A stretch of 6,913 bases of DNA from Atribacteria bacterium SCGC AAA255-G05 (lineage in GTDB: Bacteria > Atribacterota > Phoenicimicrobiia > Phoenicimicrobiales > Phoenicimicrobiaceae). A program made the position numbers and the translations under genes. Below the pieces are notes generated by a model. The model was not told the DNA's origin. It did not search any database and saw only the letters and a program-made list of their open reading frames with translations. The stretch lies in NCBI GenBank assembly GCA_000405605.1, contig ASPA01000056.1, forward strand, positions 1 through 6,913, in the 5' to 3' direction. This document shows positions 5,571 to 6,913 of this stretch, in pieces. Numbering within the stretch: position 1 is the first letter of the stretch; each line of letters opens with the position of its first letter.

Positions 5571-6818
5571 TTGACAATTTTGAAGAGTTTTAACTCGCTC
5601 AAAATCGGATTGTCTTCACCAGAGCAAATAAAAAAATGGTCTCATGGTGAAGTTAAAAAACCAGAAACTATAAATTATAGAACCTTAAGACCAGAGAAAG
5701 ATGGTTTATTTTGCGAAAGAATATTTGGACCAGTTAAAGATTGGGAATGTAGTTGTGGAAAATACAAAAGGATAAGATATAAAGGTGTAATTTGTGATAG
5801 ATGTGGAGTCGAAGTTACTAAGTCTATCACCAGAAGGGAAAGAATGGGGCATATTAAATTAGCTTCCCCTGTTTCCCATGTTTGGTATTTTAAGGCTATT
5901 CCCAGCCCTTTATCCCTACTTTTGGATATATCTCCTCGTAACTTAGAAAAGATATTATACTATGCTCCAGACCGAAGAAGAGAACAGTTCTTCGAAGTTA
6001 TTGAGAAAGGTGGAACAGATTTAGAAAAAGGAGATATAATTCTAGAAGCAGAATATCGTATTCATAAAAAGTATAATGAAAAATTTAATGCTGAATCGGT
6101 TTATAATGTTAATAAAGTAAAAATATTTTCTCGAAAAATAGGTGATGTAATTTCGGAGGAAGAGGATCAGGATCTACAGAAAATATTTGGTAAAATATTT
6201 TATCAAAAGGAATTATTGTTTCCTGTAAGTAAAGAGGAAGGATCTGAAAACGAAGAAGAAAAAGAAGAGGTTGAAGAAGGGATTAAAGAAGAAGTTAAAG
6301 AAGAAGATGTAGAAGACAAGGAGACCCAATATCGAATTACTAAAATTACTGGTTTAATTTCTGAGACAAACTTAAAAAGGTTAGAAGAAGAAAAAAACTT
6401 ATCCTTGCGGGCAAAATTAACCACTCAAAACATTGAAGAGTCTTGTTACATAGTAATACACCCAGGTAATACTTCTTACAAAAGAGGAGAAATAATTTTA
6501 GAAATAGAAAAACTCCTTCTAGATAATTATGATCCCGAATTTAAAGCCGGGATAGGGGCAGAAGCAATTAAAGAGTTATTGAAGGAGGTGCCCTTAGATA
6601 AATTAACTTTGGAACTTCGTGAAGAATTAAAAAAAACCAGTGGTCAAAAAACGAAAAAGATTATTAAAAGATTACAGATAGTTGAGGCATTTCGTAAATC
6701 TAATTGCAAACCCGAATGGATGGTATTAGAAATAATCCCAGTTATTCCTCCAGACTTAAGGCCTATGGTGCAATTGGAAGGAGGGCGTTTTGCCACCTCA
6801 GATTTGAATGACCTATAT
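5571..6818 (+). CDS. rpoC: DNA-directed RNA polymerase subunit beta', N-terminal part
   Basis: RpoC is the large catalytic subunit that pairs with RpoB. Only the first 416 codons are reliable, roughly the N-terminal third. The start is TTG. Residues 10-55 carry the usual IGLSSPEQIKKWSHGEVKKPETINYRT block. C60, C62, C75 and C78 form the N-terminal zinc site. Residues 86-132 are the conserved clamp segment ending LDISPRNLEKILYYA. About 160 residues (133-292) are then inserted before the family sequence resumes at YIVIHPGNT (293-301). The insert holds a segment (GTDLEKGDIILEAEY...) that resembles the one after the insertion, and a charged acidic linker at 221-253. The end is the lid/rudder-proximal motif VIPPDLRPMVQLEGGRFATSDLNDLY. 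Beyond Y416 the frame enters the fold-back palindrome: its last 18 residues and the TAG at 6873-6875 are spurious. The NADFDGD active site is not in the window. Confidence 0.95.
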
Positions 6819-6913
6819 TATATAGGTCATTCAAATCTGAGGTGGCAAAACGCCCTCCTTCCAATTGCACCATAGGCCTTAAGTCTGGAGGAATAACTGG
6901 GATTATTTCTAAT
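6725..6913. repeat. rpoC: Perfect 189-bp palindrome at window end (fold-back)
   Basis: Bases 6725-6818 and 6820-6913 are exact reverse complements, 94 bases each, around a single central base at 6819. The left arm is ordinary rpoC coding sequence; the right arm is the same sequence read backwards, so rpoC appears again on the minus strand. Every other RpoC continues DLNDLYRR at this point. Zero mismatches and an essentially absent loop point to a chimera from fold-back DNA synthesis or assembly at a contig end, not to a functional inverted repeat. Confidence 0.95.

Noticed and set aside
6203..6424. Minus-strand serine-rich open frame inside rpoC
   Set aside because: It is the antisense image of the acidic GAA/GAG-rich linker, which reads as serine-rich on the other strand.
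6819..6875. C-terminal end of a 434-residue RpoC reading frame with its own stop
   Set aside because: These codons are the reverse complement of the rpoC sequence just before them; the palindrome makes the frame and stop an artefact.
6725..6913. Hairpin telomere or terminator reading of the end palindrome
   Set aside because: It lies in the middle of a conserved rpoC motif, has no loop and no mismatches, and both arms are coding sequence. A fold-back chimera explains it better.

Overview
The window is AT-rich bacterial DNA that holds the start of the RNA polymerase core locus (rpoB complete, rpoC 5' part only), preceded by a decayed transposon. The RpoB core looks Firmicutes-like and lacks the large proteobacterial insertion in its C-terminal half. 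Both Pol subunits carry extra small-domain insertions of the kind seen in deep-branching or thermophile-like lineages. This fits an uncultured, low-GC candidate-phylum bacterium (Atribacterota-like is one possibility), but I cannot fix the phylum from the sequence alone.

Layout. Bases 1-1315 hold a remnant of an insertion sequence. It has a consensus-like promoter (2-29), an integrase-core DDE transposase broken by a +1 frameshift near 745-760, and imperfect inverted repeats at 4-26 and 1263-1286. Bases 1267-1719 carry no gene and are built largely of short arrays with a 7-bp period. rpoB runs 1720-5328 from a GTG start. Bases 5329-5570, between rpoB and rpoC, hold a second set of the same kinds of 7-bp arrays. 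rpoC starts with TTG at 5571 behind a good Shine-Dalgarno sequence and is trustworthy only to 6818.

The last 189 bases (6725-6913) form a perfect palindrome with a one-base centre. The rpoC sequence reverses onto itself in the middle of one of its most conserved motifs. This is best read as a fold-back chimera at a contig end, so the apparent rpoC stop at 6873-6875 is not real.

The most interesting biology is in the two non-coding gaps. Nine arrays of about four degenerate heptamers each are laid out in mirrored order, and one 19-bp sequence is shared in inverted orientation across rpoB. They resemble heptanucleotide tandem repeats described in filamentous cyanobacteria, but here they flank rpoB and separate rpoB from rpoC, two genes that are normally tightly coupled. 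The beta and beta' subunits assemble with alpha and omega into the transcription enzyme; rplJ/rplL, the usual upstream neighbours, are not in the window.
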